A DNA stretch of 64,000 nt, taken from assembly GCF_024710845.1 (NCBI RefSeq), contig NZ_JANJTZ010000054.1, positions 1 through 64,000 of the forward strand, in the 5' to 3' direction. The position numbers and the translations under genes are program-made. A model generated the notes under the pieces. The model ran no database searches. It had not been told where the DNA came from and saw only the letters and a program-made list of their open reading frames with translations. Positions 35,107 through 44,353 of this stretch are shown here, in pieces. The first letter of the stretch is position 1, and the number at the start of each line of letters is the position of its first letter. Source of the stretch: Mesorhizobium sp. Its GTDB lineage: Bacteria > Pseudomonadota > Alphaproteobacteria > Rhizobiales > Rhizobiaceae.

Positions 35107-35990
35107 TTGAGCCACCGCTCCGAACGTGCGCGCAGCCAGATGTAGATCGTGTTGGCGATGCCGGTGACGACGATCATGCCGAAGGCGAGCGCGTAGCCGA
35201 GATGCGGGTCGCCGAGCACGTCGCCGCGGATCTGCGCGAACAGCAGGATCGGCACGATCGACAGCGACGAGCCGGTGAGCGCGATCGCGGTCGCCACCGC
35301 GCCGAAGGCGTTGGCGAACAGGAGCGCCAGCGTGCCCAGCAGCGACGGAAACAGGATCGGCAGGGCGATCATTGTCCAGTACTGCCGTCCGGTTGCGCCG
35401 AGAATGCTGGCCGCCTCTCGCCATTCGCGCTTCAGCCCGTCGAGCGCCGGCGTGATGATCAGGATCATCAGCGGAATCTGGAAGAAGAGATAGGTGAGCG
35501 TCAGGCCCCAGAAGGACAGGAGGTTGAAGCCGAGCGAGCGCAGGTCGATGCCGAGCTGGGTGCGCAGGAACACCGTGACGAGGCCGATCGGCCCGAGCGT
35601 GGCGATGAAGGCGAAGGCGAGCGGCACGCCCGCGAAGTTCGAAGCCACACCCGAAAAGGTCAGCAGCGGCGAACGCACCCAGTTGGGCAGCCCGCCGAGC
35701 ACGACGGCCGCCGCCATCGCGAAGCCGACGATACAGCCGAGGATGGCCGAGGCCAGGCTGATGCGGATGGAGATCCAGTAGGCTGCCATGATCGACGGCG
35801 TGAACAGGCCCTGGACGTTCTTCAGCGTGAACTCGCCGGCCGGGTTCTGGAAGGCGCCGATGACGATGTTCATCGTCGGCAGGATGAGAAACAGAAGCGC
35901 GAAGATGAGGAACGGCGCGACGCCCAGCCAGTCGAGCGGCAGCCGCAACCTTGGCTTCTCAGACTGCGCGGGCGGTGCGCTTGCCGTCAT
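35103..35990 (-). CDS. ABC transporter permease (PotB type)
   Basis: A 295-residue permease from MTASAPPAQSEKP; the open frame upstream of this covers the hairpin region and was rejected. Six TM helices; the EAA-like loop is REAASILGATGRQYWTMIAL (about 186-205). It forms the channel with the PotC-type partner. Separated from the binding-protein gene by 68 bp containing a perfect 10-bp hairpin. Confidence 0.92.
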   Translation of the reverse strand: MTASAPPAQSEKPRLRLPLDWLGVAPFLIFALLFLILPTMNIVIGAFQNPAGEFTLKNVQGLFTPSIMAAYWISIRISLASAILGCIVGFAMAAAVVLGGLPNWVRSPLLTFSGVASNFAGVPLAFAFIATLGPIGLVTVFLRTQLGIDLRSLGFNLLSFWGLTLTYLFFQIPLMILIITPALDGLKREWREAASILGATGRQYWTMIALPILFPSLLGTLALLFANAFGAVATAIALTGSSLSIVPILLFAQIRGDVLGDPHLGYALAFGMIVVTGIANTIYIWLRARSERWLK

Positions 35991-36017
35991 CTGGACAATC
36001 GTTTCGACAAAGGAGGA

Positions 36018-36043
36018 CCTGCCCCGCACAATCGCGGGGCAGG
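36018..36043 (-). promoter_or_regulatory. Post-binding-protein GC hairpin (10-bp arms, no U-tract)
   Basis: CCTGCCCCGC at 36018-36027 and GCGGGGCAGG at 36034-36043 are perfect complements around a 6-nt loop. The stem starts 16 nt after the binding-protein stop and is followed by the permease leader, not a T-run. Confidence 0.6.
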
Positions 36044-36058
36044 CGAGCTTTCAGGCGC

Positions 36059-37165
36059 TTACTGAACGTTGGCGCCGACGACCTTGTCCCAGCCGCCGGT
36101 GACGGCGGCCTTGTTCTCGTTGACCTCGTCAAGCGTCGGGAAGTAGGCCGCCTCGTAGGAAGCCGCCGGCGGCAGCTTGTCGAGGAGTTCCTGCGGGATG
36201 ACGCCGCGCTTGGCCATGTCGTTGAAGCGGATCGGGTGGCAGTAGCCCTTGAGCCAGCCGAGCTGTCCCTCGTCGGAATAGAGATACTCCATCCACAGCT
36301 TCGCCGCATTCGGATGCGGCGCGTAGGCGCTGATCGCCTGGACGTAGACGCCAGCGAGCACGCCCGACTTCGGCACGACGACTTCGACCGGCGGGTTGCC
36401 GGCGAGCGTGTCCTTGGCGGCGAGCGCGTTGTAGTCCCACATCACGACGATCGGGGTGGCGCCCTGGGCCAGCGTGCCGGCCTTGCCGATCACCGGCACG
36501 AAGTTGCCAGCCTTGTTGAGTTCGGCGAAGAACTCGAGCCCCTTTTCGCCGGCTTCCTTGCCGGGCTTGCCGCCCTTGGCCATGCCGGCCGCGAGCGCCG
36601 CCAGGATCGCCTGGTTGGACGCGCGCGGATCACCGGCCAGAGCCACCTGGCCCTTGTATTCCGGCTTCAGGAGATCGGCCCAGTCGGTGGGCGTGTTGGG
36701 GACGAGGTCCTTGTTCACGATCAGCGACATCACGCCGTAGTAGTCGCCATACCAGTGGCCGTCCGCGTCCTTGGCGCCCTCCGGGATCGAATCCCAGGTC
36801 GAGACCTTGTACGGCTGGACCAGGCCTTCGGCCTTGGAGGACGGGCCGAAGGCCAGGCCGACGTCGATCACGTCAGGCGCCTGCGGGCCCTTGTTGTCCT
36901 TGTTCGCCTTGATCGCCTCGATCTCGTCCGCCGAACCGGCGTCGGGATTGAGTTCGTTCACGGTGATCTCCGGATACTTCTTCTTGAAGCCTTCAATGAC
37001 CCCGCCATAACCGCACCAGTCGTGCGGCAGCGCGATCGTGGTCAGCATGCCTTCCGCCTTGGCGGCAGCTTCGATCGCCGCCAGATCCTGGGCCGACGAG
37101 ATCGCCGACGAAGCCATCAGCGTCGCCGCCGTGACCGAAAGGATCTTCCCCATTGTCTTGAACAT
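36059..37165 (-). CDS. ABC transporter substrate-binding protein (PotD/FutA-like)
   Basis: A 368-residue periplasmic receptor from MFKTMGKILSVTAATLMASS, with AAGGAGAAG upstream and a signal peptide ending near AQD (about 25). Mature part has AEGMLTTIALPHDWCGYGGV, GVMSLIVNKDLVPNTPTDWA (about 145-164) and GATPIVVMWDYNALAAKDTL, a layout seen in spermidine/putrescine- and iron-type receptors. First gene of its operon. It is 213 bp downstream of the alcohol dehydrogenase gene, so the two may or may not be co-transcribed. Confidence 0.9.
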   Translation of the reverse strand: MFKTMGKILSVTAATLMASSAISSAQDLAAIEAAAKAEGMLTTIALPHDWCGYGGVIEGFKKKYPEITVNELNPDAGSADEIEAIKANKDNKGPQAPDVIDVGLAFGPSSKAEGLVQPYKVSTWDSIPEGAKDADGHWYGDYYGVMSLIVNKDLVPNTPTDWADLLKPEYKGQVALAGDPRASNQAILAALAAGMAKGGKPGKEAGEKGLEFFAELNKAGNFVPVIGKAGTLAQGATPIVVMWDYNALAAKDTLAGNPPVEVVVPKSGVLAGVYVQAISAYAPHPNAAKLWMEYLYSDEGQLGWLKGYCHPIRFNDMAKRGVIPQELLDKLPPAASYEAAYFPTLDEVNENKAAVTGGWDKVVGANVQ

Positions 37166-37294
37166 ATTCTTCTCCTTGAGACTGACGCCCACAGGCACCG
37201 GCAACGCGGGTATCCGCTTCCCATGACAAACGGATGAATGTCCTGCGAAGTCTGCGCCTTGCCGAAATTAAAGCGGTTTCCACACTTTAGTGCA

Positions 37295-37326
37295 ATTAGC
37301 CGGCGTGCCTAATTTTACCGGCTAAT
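37295..37326. promoter_or_regulatory. 9-bp inverted repeat upstream of the ABC operon
   Basis: ATTAGCCGG at 37295-37303 and CCGGCTAAT at 37318-37326 are exact complements around 14 AT-rich bases that contain another TAATTTTA. It lies 130 bp upstream of the binding-protein ATG. No T-run follows on the minus strand. It may be an operator for an unidentified regulator. Confidence 0.45.
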
Positions 37327-37342
37327 GATTTGTCGAGACTTC

Positions 37343-37371
37343 GCCGGCCCGCGGTATCGCGGCAGGCCGGC
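37343..37371 (-). terminator. GC hairpin after the alcohol dehydrogenase gene
   Basis: GCCGGCC at 37343-37349 pairs with GGCCGGC at 37365-37371, with an inner CGCG-gtat-CGCG stem. It starts 8 nt past the gene's stop. The stem is strong but no T-run follows, so termination may be partial or factor-dependent. Confidence 0.4.
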
Positions 37372-37378
37372 AGGCGCC

Positions 37379-38551
37379 TCAAAGCTTGCCCTCGATCGCG
37401 TTCTCGAGAACCTCGAGCGCCGCTTTCTTCGTGAACTTGACCGGGTTCGAGCCCGTCGACGGGTCGGCCACCGCCATCTCGGCGATCATCGCCTTGCGCT
37501 TCTTGTCCATGTCCAGGCCCTTGACCAGCTCGGGCAGCGTGTGCGGCACCTTCAGCTGCTTGCGCAGCTTGAGCACCGCCTTGGCGAAGCCCTCGTAGCC
37601 GCCCTTGATGCCGAGATAGGCGGCCGCCCGCGTCAGCCGCTCCTCGATCGCCGGGCGGTTGAAGGCGAGCACGTAGGGCATGAACACCGCATTGGTCATG
37701 CCGTGATGGGTGTCGTAGAGCGCCCCGATCGGATGCGACAGCGAGTGGATGGCGCCGAGCCCCTTCTGGAAGGCGGTGGCGCCCATGGCGGCGGCGCTCA
37801 TCATGTGGGCGCGGGCGGTGAGATCCGTCGGGGTGGCGACGGCCTTGGGCAGGTTCTCGAACACGAGCCGCATGCCTTCGAGCGCGATGCCGTCCGCCAT
37901 CGGATGGTAACCGGGCGCGCAATAGGCCTCGAGGCAGTGCGCCAGCGCGTCCATGCCGGTGCCGACGGTGATGAAGGCCGGCATGCCGACCGTCAGCTCC
38001 GGATCGGCGATGACGATGGCGGGCAGCATCTTCGGGTGGAAGATGATCTTCTTGGTGTGGCTCTCCTCGTGGGTCAGCACCGCCGCGCGGCCGACTTCGG
38101 AGCCGGTGCCCGCCGTCGTCGGCACCGCGACGATCGGTGCGATCTTCGAGGCATCCGCCCGGGTCCACCAGTCGCCGATGTCCTCGAAGTCCCAGACCGG
38201 CCGCGTCTGGCCGGCCTGGAAGGCGATCAGCTTGCCGAGGTCGATGGCCGAGCCGCCGCCGAAGACGATGGCGCCGTCATGCTTGCCCTTCTTCCAAGCG
38301 GCGATGCCGGCAGCGAGGTTGGCTTCGACCGGGTTCGGCTTGACGTCGGAGAAGACGGCATAGGGCACGCCGGCGTCGTCGAGGATCTTGAGCGCCTTCG
38401 CCACCACCGGCAGCTTCACCAGCCCCGGATCGGTGACGAAAAGCGGCTTCTTGATACCGGCGGCGGCGAGCGCATCCGGCAGTTCCGAGATGCGCCCCGC
38501 GCCGAAGCGGATGGTGGTCGGGTAGTTCCATTTGGAAACGAGCTTGGTCAT
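37379..38551 (-). CDS. Iron-containing (group III) alcohol dehydrogenase
   Basis: A 390-residue NAD(P)-dependent dehydrogenase from MTKLVSKWNYPTTIRFGAGR. GAIVFGGGSAIDLGKLIAF (about 93-111) binds the nucleotide and PIVAVPTTAGTGSEVGRAAV (about 139-158) is typical. Metal ligands are likely in DALAHCLEAYCAPGYHPMAD (about 200-219) and GAIHSLSHPIGALYDTHHG (about 264-282), the two family signatures. It is 17 bp after the aldehyde dehydrogenase gene and ends the operon. Conversion of an alcohol to the aldehyde taken by the neighbouring dehydrogenase is inferred. Confidence 0.93.
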   Translation of the reverse strand: MTKLVSKWNYPTTIRFGAGRISELPDALAAAGIKKPLFVTDPGLVKLPVVAKALKILDDAGVPYAVFSDVKPNPVEANLAAGIAAWKKGKHDGAIVFGGGSAIDLGKLIAFQAGQTRPVWDFEDIGDWWTRADASKIAPIVAVPTTAGTGSEVGRAAVLTHEESHTKKIIFHPKMLPAIVIADPELTVGMPAFITVGTGMDALAHCLEAYCAPGYHPMADGIALEGMRLVFENLPKAVATPTDLTARAHMMSAAAMGATAFQKGLGAIHSLSHPIGALYDTHHGMTNAVFMPYVLAFNRPAIEERLTRAAAYLGIKGGYEGFAKAVLKLRKQLKVPHTLPELVKGLDMDKKRKAMIAEMAVADPSTGSNPVKFTKKAALEVLENAIEGKL

Positions 38552-38568
38552 CACATGGTCTTTCGGGA

Positions 38569-39957
38569 TCAGATCGCTTCGCGCAGATGGAAGCTCTTCG
38601 GCCGCGTCAGGTTCTCGAAGCCGATGGCCGAGAGAGCCGCGCCCTTGCCGGTGTCCTTGACGCCGGTCCAGACGAGGGCCGGATCGAGGTAGTCGCAGCG
38701 GTTCATGAACACGGTTCCGGTCTCGACACGGTCGCCGATCGCCGCGGCGCGCTCGATGTCGCGTGTCCAGATCGAGGCGGTGAGGCCGTAGGGGCTGTCG
38801 TTCATCAGCGCGATGGCGTCCTCGTCGCCGCGCACCTTCATGATGCCGACGACCGGTCCGAAGCTTTCCTCGCGCATGACGCTCATCTGGTGATTGACAT
38901 TGGTCAGCACCTCGACCGGCAGATAGGGCGAGCCGGCGGTGTCGCGCTCGTCCCTGGTGTTGAGATGCGCCGTCGCACCCTTGCGCAAGGCTTCCGCCTT
39001 CTGCTCGCGGATGAAGTCGGCGAAGCGGGCCTGCGCCATCGGACCCATCACGGTGGCGGCGTCGGTCGGGTCGCCGAGCGTCCAGTTCTTGCTCTCGGCG
39101 ATGAAGCCGTCGACGAAATCGTCGTAGATCTTCTCGTGCACGTAGATGCGCTCGATGCCGCAGCAGCACTGGCCGGAATTGTAGAACGCGCCCTCGGCGA
39201 GGTTGGCAATCGCGTGGTCGAGCTTGGCGTCGGGCAGGACATAGGCCGGGTCCTTGCCGCCGAGCTCGAGGCCCATCGTCATGAAGGTGCCGGCACCGGC
39301 CTTCTCGATGGCGCGCCCGCCGGCGACCGAGCCGGTGAAGTTGACGTGGTCGATCTTGCCCGACGCCAGGAGCTTCTCGGTCTGGGCGTGGTTCATGACC
39401 AGGTTCTGGAACAGGCCCTTGGGCAGGCCGGCCTTGTCGAACGCCATCTGGAAGCGCTCGCCGACGAGCAGGGTCTGCGCAGCGTGCTTGAGGATGACGG
39501 CGGAACCGGCGATCAGCGCCGGCACGATCGTGTTCACCGCGGTCAGATAGGGATAGTTCCACGGCGCGATGACCATGACGACGCCGAGCGGCTCGCGCTT
39601 GACGTAGCGGCGGAAGCCTTCCTTCGGGTTCGACGCCATCACCGGCTTGAGCGCAGCTTCCGCGATCTCGACCATGTACTGCGTGCGTTCCTTCACGCCG
39701 CCGAACTCGCCGCCATACCTGACCGGCCGGCCCATCTGCCAGGCAAGCTCGGGCACGATTTCGTCGGTCATGCCGACAAGCGCCTCGAGCATCGCCAGCA
39801 TGTATTTGCAGCGTTCAGCGATCGGCACGTCGACCCATTTCGCCTGCGCCGCCTTGGCGCGCTCGACGGCGGCATTGACCGCCTGGTCGCTCGCAACGGG
39901 CCGCTCGGCATAGATCGAGCCATCGACGGGGGATTTGATTTTGACCGTTTCGGTCAT
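38569..39957 (-). CDS. NAD(P)-dependent aldehyde dehydrogenase
   Basis: A 462-residue ALDH superfamily enzyme. APWNYPYLTAVNTIVPALIA (about 132-151), the glycine loop FTGSVAGGRAIEKA (about 209), the general base Glu in MGLELGGKDPAYVLP (about 229-243) and the catalytic Cys in NSGQCCCGIERIYVHEK (about 263-279). It oxidises an aldehyde to the acid. Placed 27 bp after the GS-like ligase and 17 bp before the alcohol dehydrogenase, so it probably acts on the aldehyde made from a glutamylated amine or amino alcohol. Confidence 0.95.
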   Translation of the reverse strand: MTETVKIKSPVDGSIYAERPVASDQAVNAAVERAKAAQAKWVDVPIAERCKYMLAMLEALVGMTDEIVPELAWQMGRPVRYGGEFGGVKERTQYMVEIAEAALKPVMASNPKEGFRRYVKREPLGVVMVIAPWNYPYLTAVNTIVPALIAGSAVILKHAAQTLLVGERFQMAFDKAGLPKGLFQNLVMNHAQTEKLLASGKIDHVNFTGSVAGGRAIEKAGAGTFMTMGLELGGKDPAYVLPDAKLDHAIANLAEGAFYNSGQCCCGIERIYVHEKIYDDFVDGFIAESKNWTLGDPTDAATVMGPMAQARFADFIREQKAEALRKGATAHLNTRDERDTAGSPYLPVEVLTNVNHQMSVMREESFGPVVGIMKVRGDEDAIALMNDSPYGLTASIWTRDIERAAAIGDRVETGTVFMNRCDYLDPALVWTGVKDTGKGAALSAIGFENLTRPKSFHLREAI

Positions 39958-39984
39958 GGTATTTCCTCGTGTTCTTGTTGTCGT

Positions 39985-41355
39985 TCAGTAGCGTTCGAAG
40001 CCGCGATGCAGCTCCCAGTCGGTGATCCGCCGGTCGTATTCGAACTGCTCCCAGCGCGCGGTGTGGACGTAGTGCTCCACCACGTCGTCGCCGAGGGCGG
40101 AGCGCAGCATCTTCGATTTCGTCAGCGTCTCGGTCGCTTCGCGCAGGGTCTTCGGGATTTCAGGCAGCTTCGACGCCTGGTAGGCGTCGCCGACGAAGGG
40201 TTTCTGCAGCTCCAGCTTCTCGTCGATGCCGGCAAGGCCCGCCGCGATCAGCGCCGCGAAGGCGAGGTAGGGGTTGAGGTCGGCGCCGCCGATGCGGCAC
40301 TCCATGCGGATGCCCTTGGTCCCCTCGCCGCAGAGCCGGAAGCCGGCGGTGCGGTTGTCCTCCGACCACATGATCTTGGTCGGTGCGAAAGTGCCGGACT
40401 GGAAGCGCTTGTAGGAGTTGATGTAGGGCGCCAGGAACCAGGTGAACTCCTTGGCGTATTTCAACTGGCCGGCGGACCATTGCCGGCCCAGTTCCGACAA
40501 CGTCCAGGGTGCCTTCTTGTCGAAGAAAAGCGGCGTCTTGCCGTCGGCGCTCCACAGCGAATTATGGATGTGGCTGGAGTTGCCCGCGAGCCCGTAATTG
40601 TATTTGGCCATGAAGGTGATCGCCTTGCCCATCTGGCCGGCGATCTCCTTGGCGCCGTTCTTCAGGACGACATGACGGTCGGCCATCTCGAGCGCTTCGG
40701 CGTAGCGGACGTTGATCTCCTCCTGCCCCGGGCCCCACTCGCCCTTCGAGTTCTCGATCGGGATGCCGGCGGCCTCCATCTCGTTGCGCAGGCGCCGCAT
40801 CACGTCCTCTTCCTTGGTCGTGATGCCGATCAGGTAGTCGCCGATATATGGCGAGGCGGTCTTCAGGCCCTGCCAGTGCTTGTCGCGGGCCGAATCGTAG
40901 CTCTCGTCGAGCAAGTAGAATTCGAGTTCCGAGGCGAAATAGCCGATCCAGCCCCTCTCCTTCAGCCGCGCGACCTGCTTACGCAGAATGGCGCGCGGCG
41001 AATGCGGCAGGTCTTCGTGGGTGTGATGGTCCTGGATGTCGTTCAGAACGAGCGCGGTCTTTTCCAGCCAGGGCACGATGCGGATCGTGCCCAGGTCGGG
41101 CTTCATCGTGAAGTCGCCATAGCCCTTCGACCAGCTTGCCGCCTTGTATCCGGGCACCGGCTCCATATCGATGTCGTTGGCGAGCAGGTAGTTGCAGCCG
41201 TGCGTCTCGTCATAGGCGGACTCGACGAAATACCTGGCGAGAAACCGCTTGCCGATCAGCCGGCCCTGCATGTCGACGGCGGCGGCGAGCACCGTGTCGA
41301 TGTCGCCCGCGGCGACCATCTTCTTCAACTGATCGAATGTCACATTGCCCGCCAT
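39985..41355 (-). CDS. Glutamine synthetase-like ligase (probable gamma-glutamyl-amine synthetase)
   Basis: A 456-residue enzyme of the PuuA/GlnA-like branch, from MAGNVTFDQLKKMVAAGDID. Motifs: GYFASELEFYLLDE (metal Glu, about 138-151), GPGQEEINVRYAEALEMADR (about 207-226), GNSSHIHNSLWSADGK (about 257-272), INSYKRFQSGTFAPTKIMWS (about 318-337) and MECRIGGADLNPYLA (about 357). The INSYKR form is usual in gamma-glutamylpolyamine or -amine synthetases rather than ammonia-using GS. Genes for ALDH, alcohol dehydrogenase, a TRAP transporter and an N-formylglutamate amidohydrolase-like hydrolase surround it. The amine substrate is not known. Confidence 0.9.
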   Translation of the reverse strand: MAGNVTFDQLKKMVAAGDIDTVLAAAVDMQGRLIGKRFLARYFVESAYDETHGCNYLLANDIDMEPVPGYKAASWSKGYGDFTMKPDLGTIRIVPWLEKTALVLNDIQDHHTHEDLPHSPRAILRKQVARLKERGWIGYFASELEFYLLDESYDSARDKHWQGLKTASPYIGDYLIGITTKEEDVMRRLRNEMEAAGIPIENSKGEWGPGQEEINVRYAEALEMADRHVVLKNGAKEIAGQMGKAITFMAKYNYGLAGNSSHIHNSLWSADGKTPLFFDKKAPWTLSELGRQWSAGQLKYAKEFTWFLAPYINSYKRFQSGTFAPTKIMWSEDNRTAGFRLCGEGTKGIRMECRIGGADLNPYLAFAALIAAGLAGIDEKLELQKPFVGDAYQASKLPEIPKTLREATETLTKSKMLRSALGDDVVEHYVHTARWEQFEYDRRITDWELHRGFERY

Positions 41356-41397
41356 GATTGCCCTCTCGGCGATACGAAAACCCTGTCCAGGGAATTT

Positions 41398-41424
41398 GCG
41401 GCCGGGCATCGTGCGCCCGGCCGC
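41398..41424 (-). promoter_or_regulatory. Post-dctP GC hairpin (10-bp arms, no U-tract)
   Basis: GCGGCCGGGC at 41398-41407 and GCCCGGCCGC at 41415-41424 are exact complements around 7 nt, 21 nt after the TRAP binding-protein stop and before the ligase gene. No T-run follows. Confidence 0.6.
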
Positions 41425-41444
41425 TCGCAATTGTCCAGACCCGC

Positions 41445-42506
41445 TCAGCCCTGCGTGTAGACGCCGCCGGCCTTCTTGAGGATCTGGTTGTATTCCTTGA
41501 AGATCCCGACGACCTTCGCCTTGAGCTCGCTCTCGGCGGCGATCTCGTCCCAGAACTTGAGCGCCGCGTTCTCCACCTCGGCCCATTCGGCGGCCGGGAT
41601 GGTGGTCAGCTTCAGCTTGTCGCCGGTCGCGCGCAGCTTGGCTTCGCCGCCCCAGTACCACTGGTTGCGGTAGGTGTGGCTGGCGTCGACGCAGGCCAGC
41701 CAGAGCTGCCTGAGATGTTCCGGAATGTCAGCCCAGCTCTTCTCGTTGACGAACCACGAGCCGATCCAGGCACCGGATGTGTTGTTGGTGGTGAAGTGAT
41801 CGGTCACGTCGGCCCAACCGACGGTATAGTCCTCGGTGATGCCCGACCAGCTCATGCCGTCGAGTTCGCCGGTCTGCACCGCCACCTGCACGTCCTCGTA
41901 AGGAATCGAGACCGGCACGACGCCGAACTGGGCAAGGAAGCGCCCGGCCGTCGGGAACGTGTAGAGACGCAGGCCCTGCAGGTCGGCCAGGCTGTTGAGG
42001 GGCTTCTTGGTGTTGAAATGGCAGGGATCCTGGCCCGCCGCCGAAAGCCACACGACGCCGCCCGCCTTGGCATAGGCGTCGCGCCAGATTTCGGCGAGGC
42101 CGTATTGCTGGAACAGCACCGGCACGTCGAGGATGTGCTTGGTGGCGAACGGGAAGTAGCCGCCGAACAGCGAGATCTCGACGGGCGCGGCCATCGAATC
42201 GTCGTCGGAGTGCACCGCGTTGATGGTGCCCGCCTGCATGGCGCGGAACAGTTCGCCGGTCGGCACGATCTGGTCGGCGTAATAGAGTTCGATCTCCATC
42301 TCGCCCTTCGCCGCCTTGTTGAACATATCGACGGCCGGCTTGGTGACGTGCGGGCCGAGTGCCGCGCCGGCGTAGGTCTGCAGGCGCCACTTGATCGGCG
42401 TCTGGGCGATGACGGCGGGCGCGGCGAGCGTCGTCGCGCCGGCTGCGCCGGCGGTCACGAGGCCGGCCTGCTTCAGGAAATTGCGTCTGCTGTGCATGGT
42501 CTTCAT
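41445..42506 (-). CDS. TRAP transporter substrate-binding protein (DctP family)
   Basis: A 353-residue periplasmic receptor with a twin-arginine signal (SRRNFLKQAG, then a hydrophobic core, cleavage near VIA-Q at about 35). ATG 42506 follows AAAGGGGAAC; a GTG one codon earlier is possible. Mature motifs include QTYAGAALGPHVTKPAVDMF, AGTINAVHSDDDSMAAPVEI and LQGLRLYTFPTAGRFLAQFG, where the Arg normally holds a carboxylate. The third gene of the TRAP part of the operon, after dctQ and dctM. Confidence 0.93.
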   Translation of the reverse strand: MKTMHSRRNFLKQAGLVTAGAAGATTLAAPAVIAQTPIKWRLQTYAGAALGPHVTKPAVDMFNKAAKGEMEIELYYADQIVPTGELFRAMQAGTINAVHSDDDSMAAPVEISLFGGYFPFATKHILDVPVLFQQYGLAEIWRDAYAKAGGVVWLSAAGQDPCHFNTKKPLNSLADLQGLRLYTFPTAGRFLAQFGVVPVSIPYEDVQVAVQTGELDGMSWSGITEDYTVGWADVTDHFTTNNTSGAWIGSWFVNEKSWADIPEHLRQLWLACVDASHTYRNQWYWGGEAKLRATGDKLKLTTIPAAEWAEVENAALKFWDEIAAESELKAKVVGIFKEYNQILKKAGGVYTQG

Positions 42507-42521
42507 CACGTTCCCCTTTGC

Positions 42522-43847
42522 TTACTTCGAGTAGACGTAGTTGGGCAGCCACGTTGCGATCCCCGGAAACAGCCCGATGATCAGCAAGGTGAGCAGCATG
42601 ATCCCGACGAACGGGTAGACCGACCGGTAGATGTCCGGCAGGGTAACTTCCGGCGGCGCCATGGCGCGCATCAGGAAGAGGTTGTAGCCGAAAGGCGGCG
42701 TCAGATAGGCGATCTGGCAGGTGATCGTGTAGAGCACGCCATACCAGACGAGGTCGAAGCCGAGCGCACCGGCGAGCGGGATGAACAGCGGCGCGACGAT
42801 GACCAGCATCGCCGTGTCGTCGAGGAACATGCCGAGGCCTAGGAAGGTCAGCTGCATCAGCACCAGCACCTGCCAGGGCTCGAGGCCCATCTCGCCCAGG
42901 AACAGTCTCTCGATCGACTTGACGGCGCCCAGCCCGTCGAACACCGCGCCGAAGCACAAGGCCGCGGTGATGATCCAGAAGAACATGCAGGAGATGCCGA
43001 GCGTCTTCTTGACCGTATCGTGCATGATCGTCCAGTTCAGCCCGCCCCGCCACCAGGCGGCGAGGATCGAAGACACGGCGCCGACGGCCGAGCTTTCGAC
43101 GAGGCTGGTGACGCCGGTCATGAACAGGCCGGTCATGGTGACGAAGATTACCAGCGGCACGATGCCGGCGCGGGCGAGCGCGAGCTTTTCGGCGAAGGTG
43201 TACTGATCGCGTTCCTCCTGCGACAGCGGCGGTCCGAGGTTCGGCTGCAGAGCCGAGCGTACGACGATGTAGAGGATGAACAGCGACGCCATCAAAAGGC
43301 CAGGGAAGACGCCCGCCAGCCACAGATTGCCGACCGGCTGGCGCGCGATCATGCCGTAGAGCACCAGCACGACGCTGGGCGGTATCAGGATGCCGAGCGT
43401 GGAGCCGGCCTGGATCACGCCGGTGACCATGATCTTGTCGTAGCCGCGGCTGAGCAGCGCCGGCAGCGCGATGGTGCAGCCCACCGCCATGCCCGCGACC
43501 GACAGGCCGTTGATGGCCGAGATGATCACCATCATGAAGATCGTGCCGATGGCCAGGCCGCCATTCAGCGGCCCCATCCAGACGTGGAACATCTTGTAGA
43601 GGTCGTCGGCGATCTTCGATTCCGCCAGCATGTAGCCCATGAACACGAACAGCGGCAGGGTGAGGAGCGGATACCACTTCATCACCTTGATGATGGCGGT
43701 GAAGGGGATTTCGACGCCGCCCTCGCCCCAGAGGAGAACCGCCGCCGCCGCGCCGACGAAGCCGATGACCGCGAAGATCCGCTGCCCGGTGAGCAGCAGG
43801 ATCATCATCGACGAGAACAGGAGGGTCGCGATCAGTCCGTAACTCAT
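42522..43847 (-). CDS. TRAP transporter large permease (DctM)
   Basis: A 441-residue membrane protein from MSYGLIATLLFSSMMILLLT; its ATG overlaps the small-permease stop by 4 nt. About a dozen TM segments, with FVFMGYMLAESKIADDLYKM, GSTLGILIPPSVVLVLYGMI (about 125-144) and LTFLGLGMFLDDTAMLVIVA. It moves the DctP ligand using an ion gradient. An earlier start in the dctQ region has no ribosome site. Confidence 0.94.
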   Translation of the reverse strand: MSYGLIATLLFSSMMILLLTGQRIFAVIGFVGAAAAVLLWGEGGVEIPFTAIIKVMKWYPLLTLPLFVFMGYMLAESKIADDLYKMFHVWMGPLNGGLAIGTIFMMVIISAINGLSVAGMAVGCTIALPALLSRGYDKIMVTGVIQAGSTLGILIPPSVVLVLYGMIARQPVGNLWLAGVFPGLLMASLFILYIVVRSALQPNLGPPLSQEERDQYTFAEKLALARAGIVPLVIFVTMTGLFMTGVTSLVESSAVGAVSSILAAWWRGGLNWTIMHDTVKKTLGISCMFFWIITAALCFGAVFDGLGAVKSIERLFLGEMGLEPWQVLVLMQLTFLGLGMFLDDTAMLVIVAPLFIPLAGALGFDLVWYGVLYTITCQIAYLTPPFGYNLFLMRAMAPPEVTLPDIYRSVYPFVGIMLLTLLIIGLFPGIATWLPNYVYSK

Positions 43848-44353
43848 GAAAGGGTCTCCCCTTTCAGTGCCGCCCAGTCCTTGAAGAAGATCGAGACCGC
43901 CTGCAGCAGAGTGAAGAAAATGCCGATGTTGAGCACGACCTTGACCGGCCACATCAGCGGCGCCCAGGACGAGAAGCTCTTCTCGCCATAGCCGATCGCG
44001 TAGATCAGGGACGACACGCCGCCGATCTGCATGATCACCAGGAAGCCGATCAGCACGACGGAGGTGAACAGGTCGGTCCTCGCCTTTCCGCGCATGGTGA
44101 AGCCGCTGTAGAGCAGATCCATGCGGACGTGGTCGCCCTCCTTCAGCGTATAGGCGCCGCCGAGGGTGAAGTAGGCGACCATCACGAACTGGGCCATCTC
44201 GACGGTCCAGAGCGAGGGATGGAAGAACACCTTCATGATGGATGCGTAGGCGAGGACGCCAATCATCACGAAGATCAGGTACATGGCGAATAGGCCCATG
44301 TACCAGCTCATGGAATCGATGATCCTGACATAGGTCTTTACGGCCTCAGGCAC
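43844..44353 (-). CDS. TRAP transporter small permease (DctQ)
   Basis: A 169-residue subunit read from GTG 44353 (V-PEAVKTYVRIIDSMSWY), overlapping the hydrolase stop by 8 nt. Four TM helices; MAQFVMVAYFTLGGAYTLKE and GDHVRMDLLYSGF are typical of DctQ. A later ATG (MSWYMG) would also keep all TM segments, so the exact start is open. Confidence 0.88.
   Translation of the reverse strand: MPEAVKTYVRIIDSMSWYMGLFAMYLIFVMIGVLAYASIMKVFFHPSLWTVEMAQFVMVAYFTLGGAYTLKEGDHVRMDLLYSGFTMRGKARTDLFTSVVLIGFLVIMQIGGVSSLIYAIGYGEKSFSSWAPLMWPVKVVLNIGIFFTLLQAVSIFFKDWAALKGETLS

Noticed and set aside
37343..37371. Strong rho-independent terminator after the alcohol dehydrogenase
   Set aside because: The stem is strong but no T-run follows, so it is listed only as a low-confidence terminator.
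38587..41460. A 957-codon plus-strand frame opposite the aldehyde dehydrogenase and GS-like genes
   Set aside because: It spans two recognised enzymes in antisense and has no motifs of its own.
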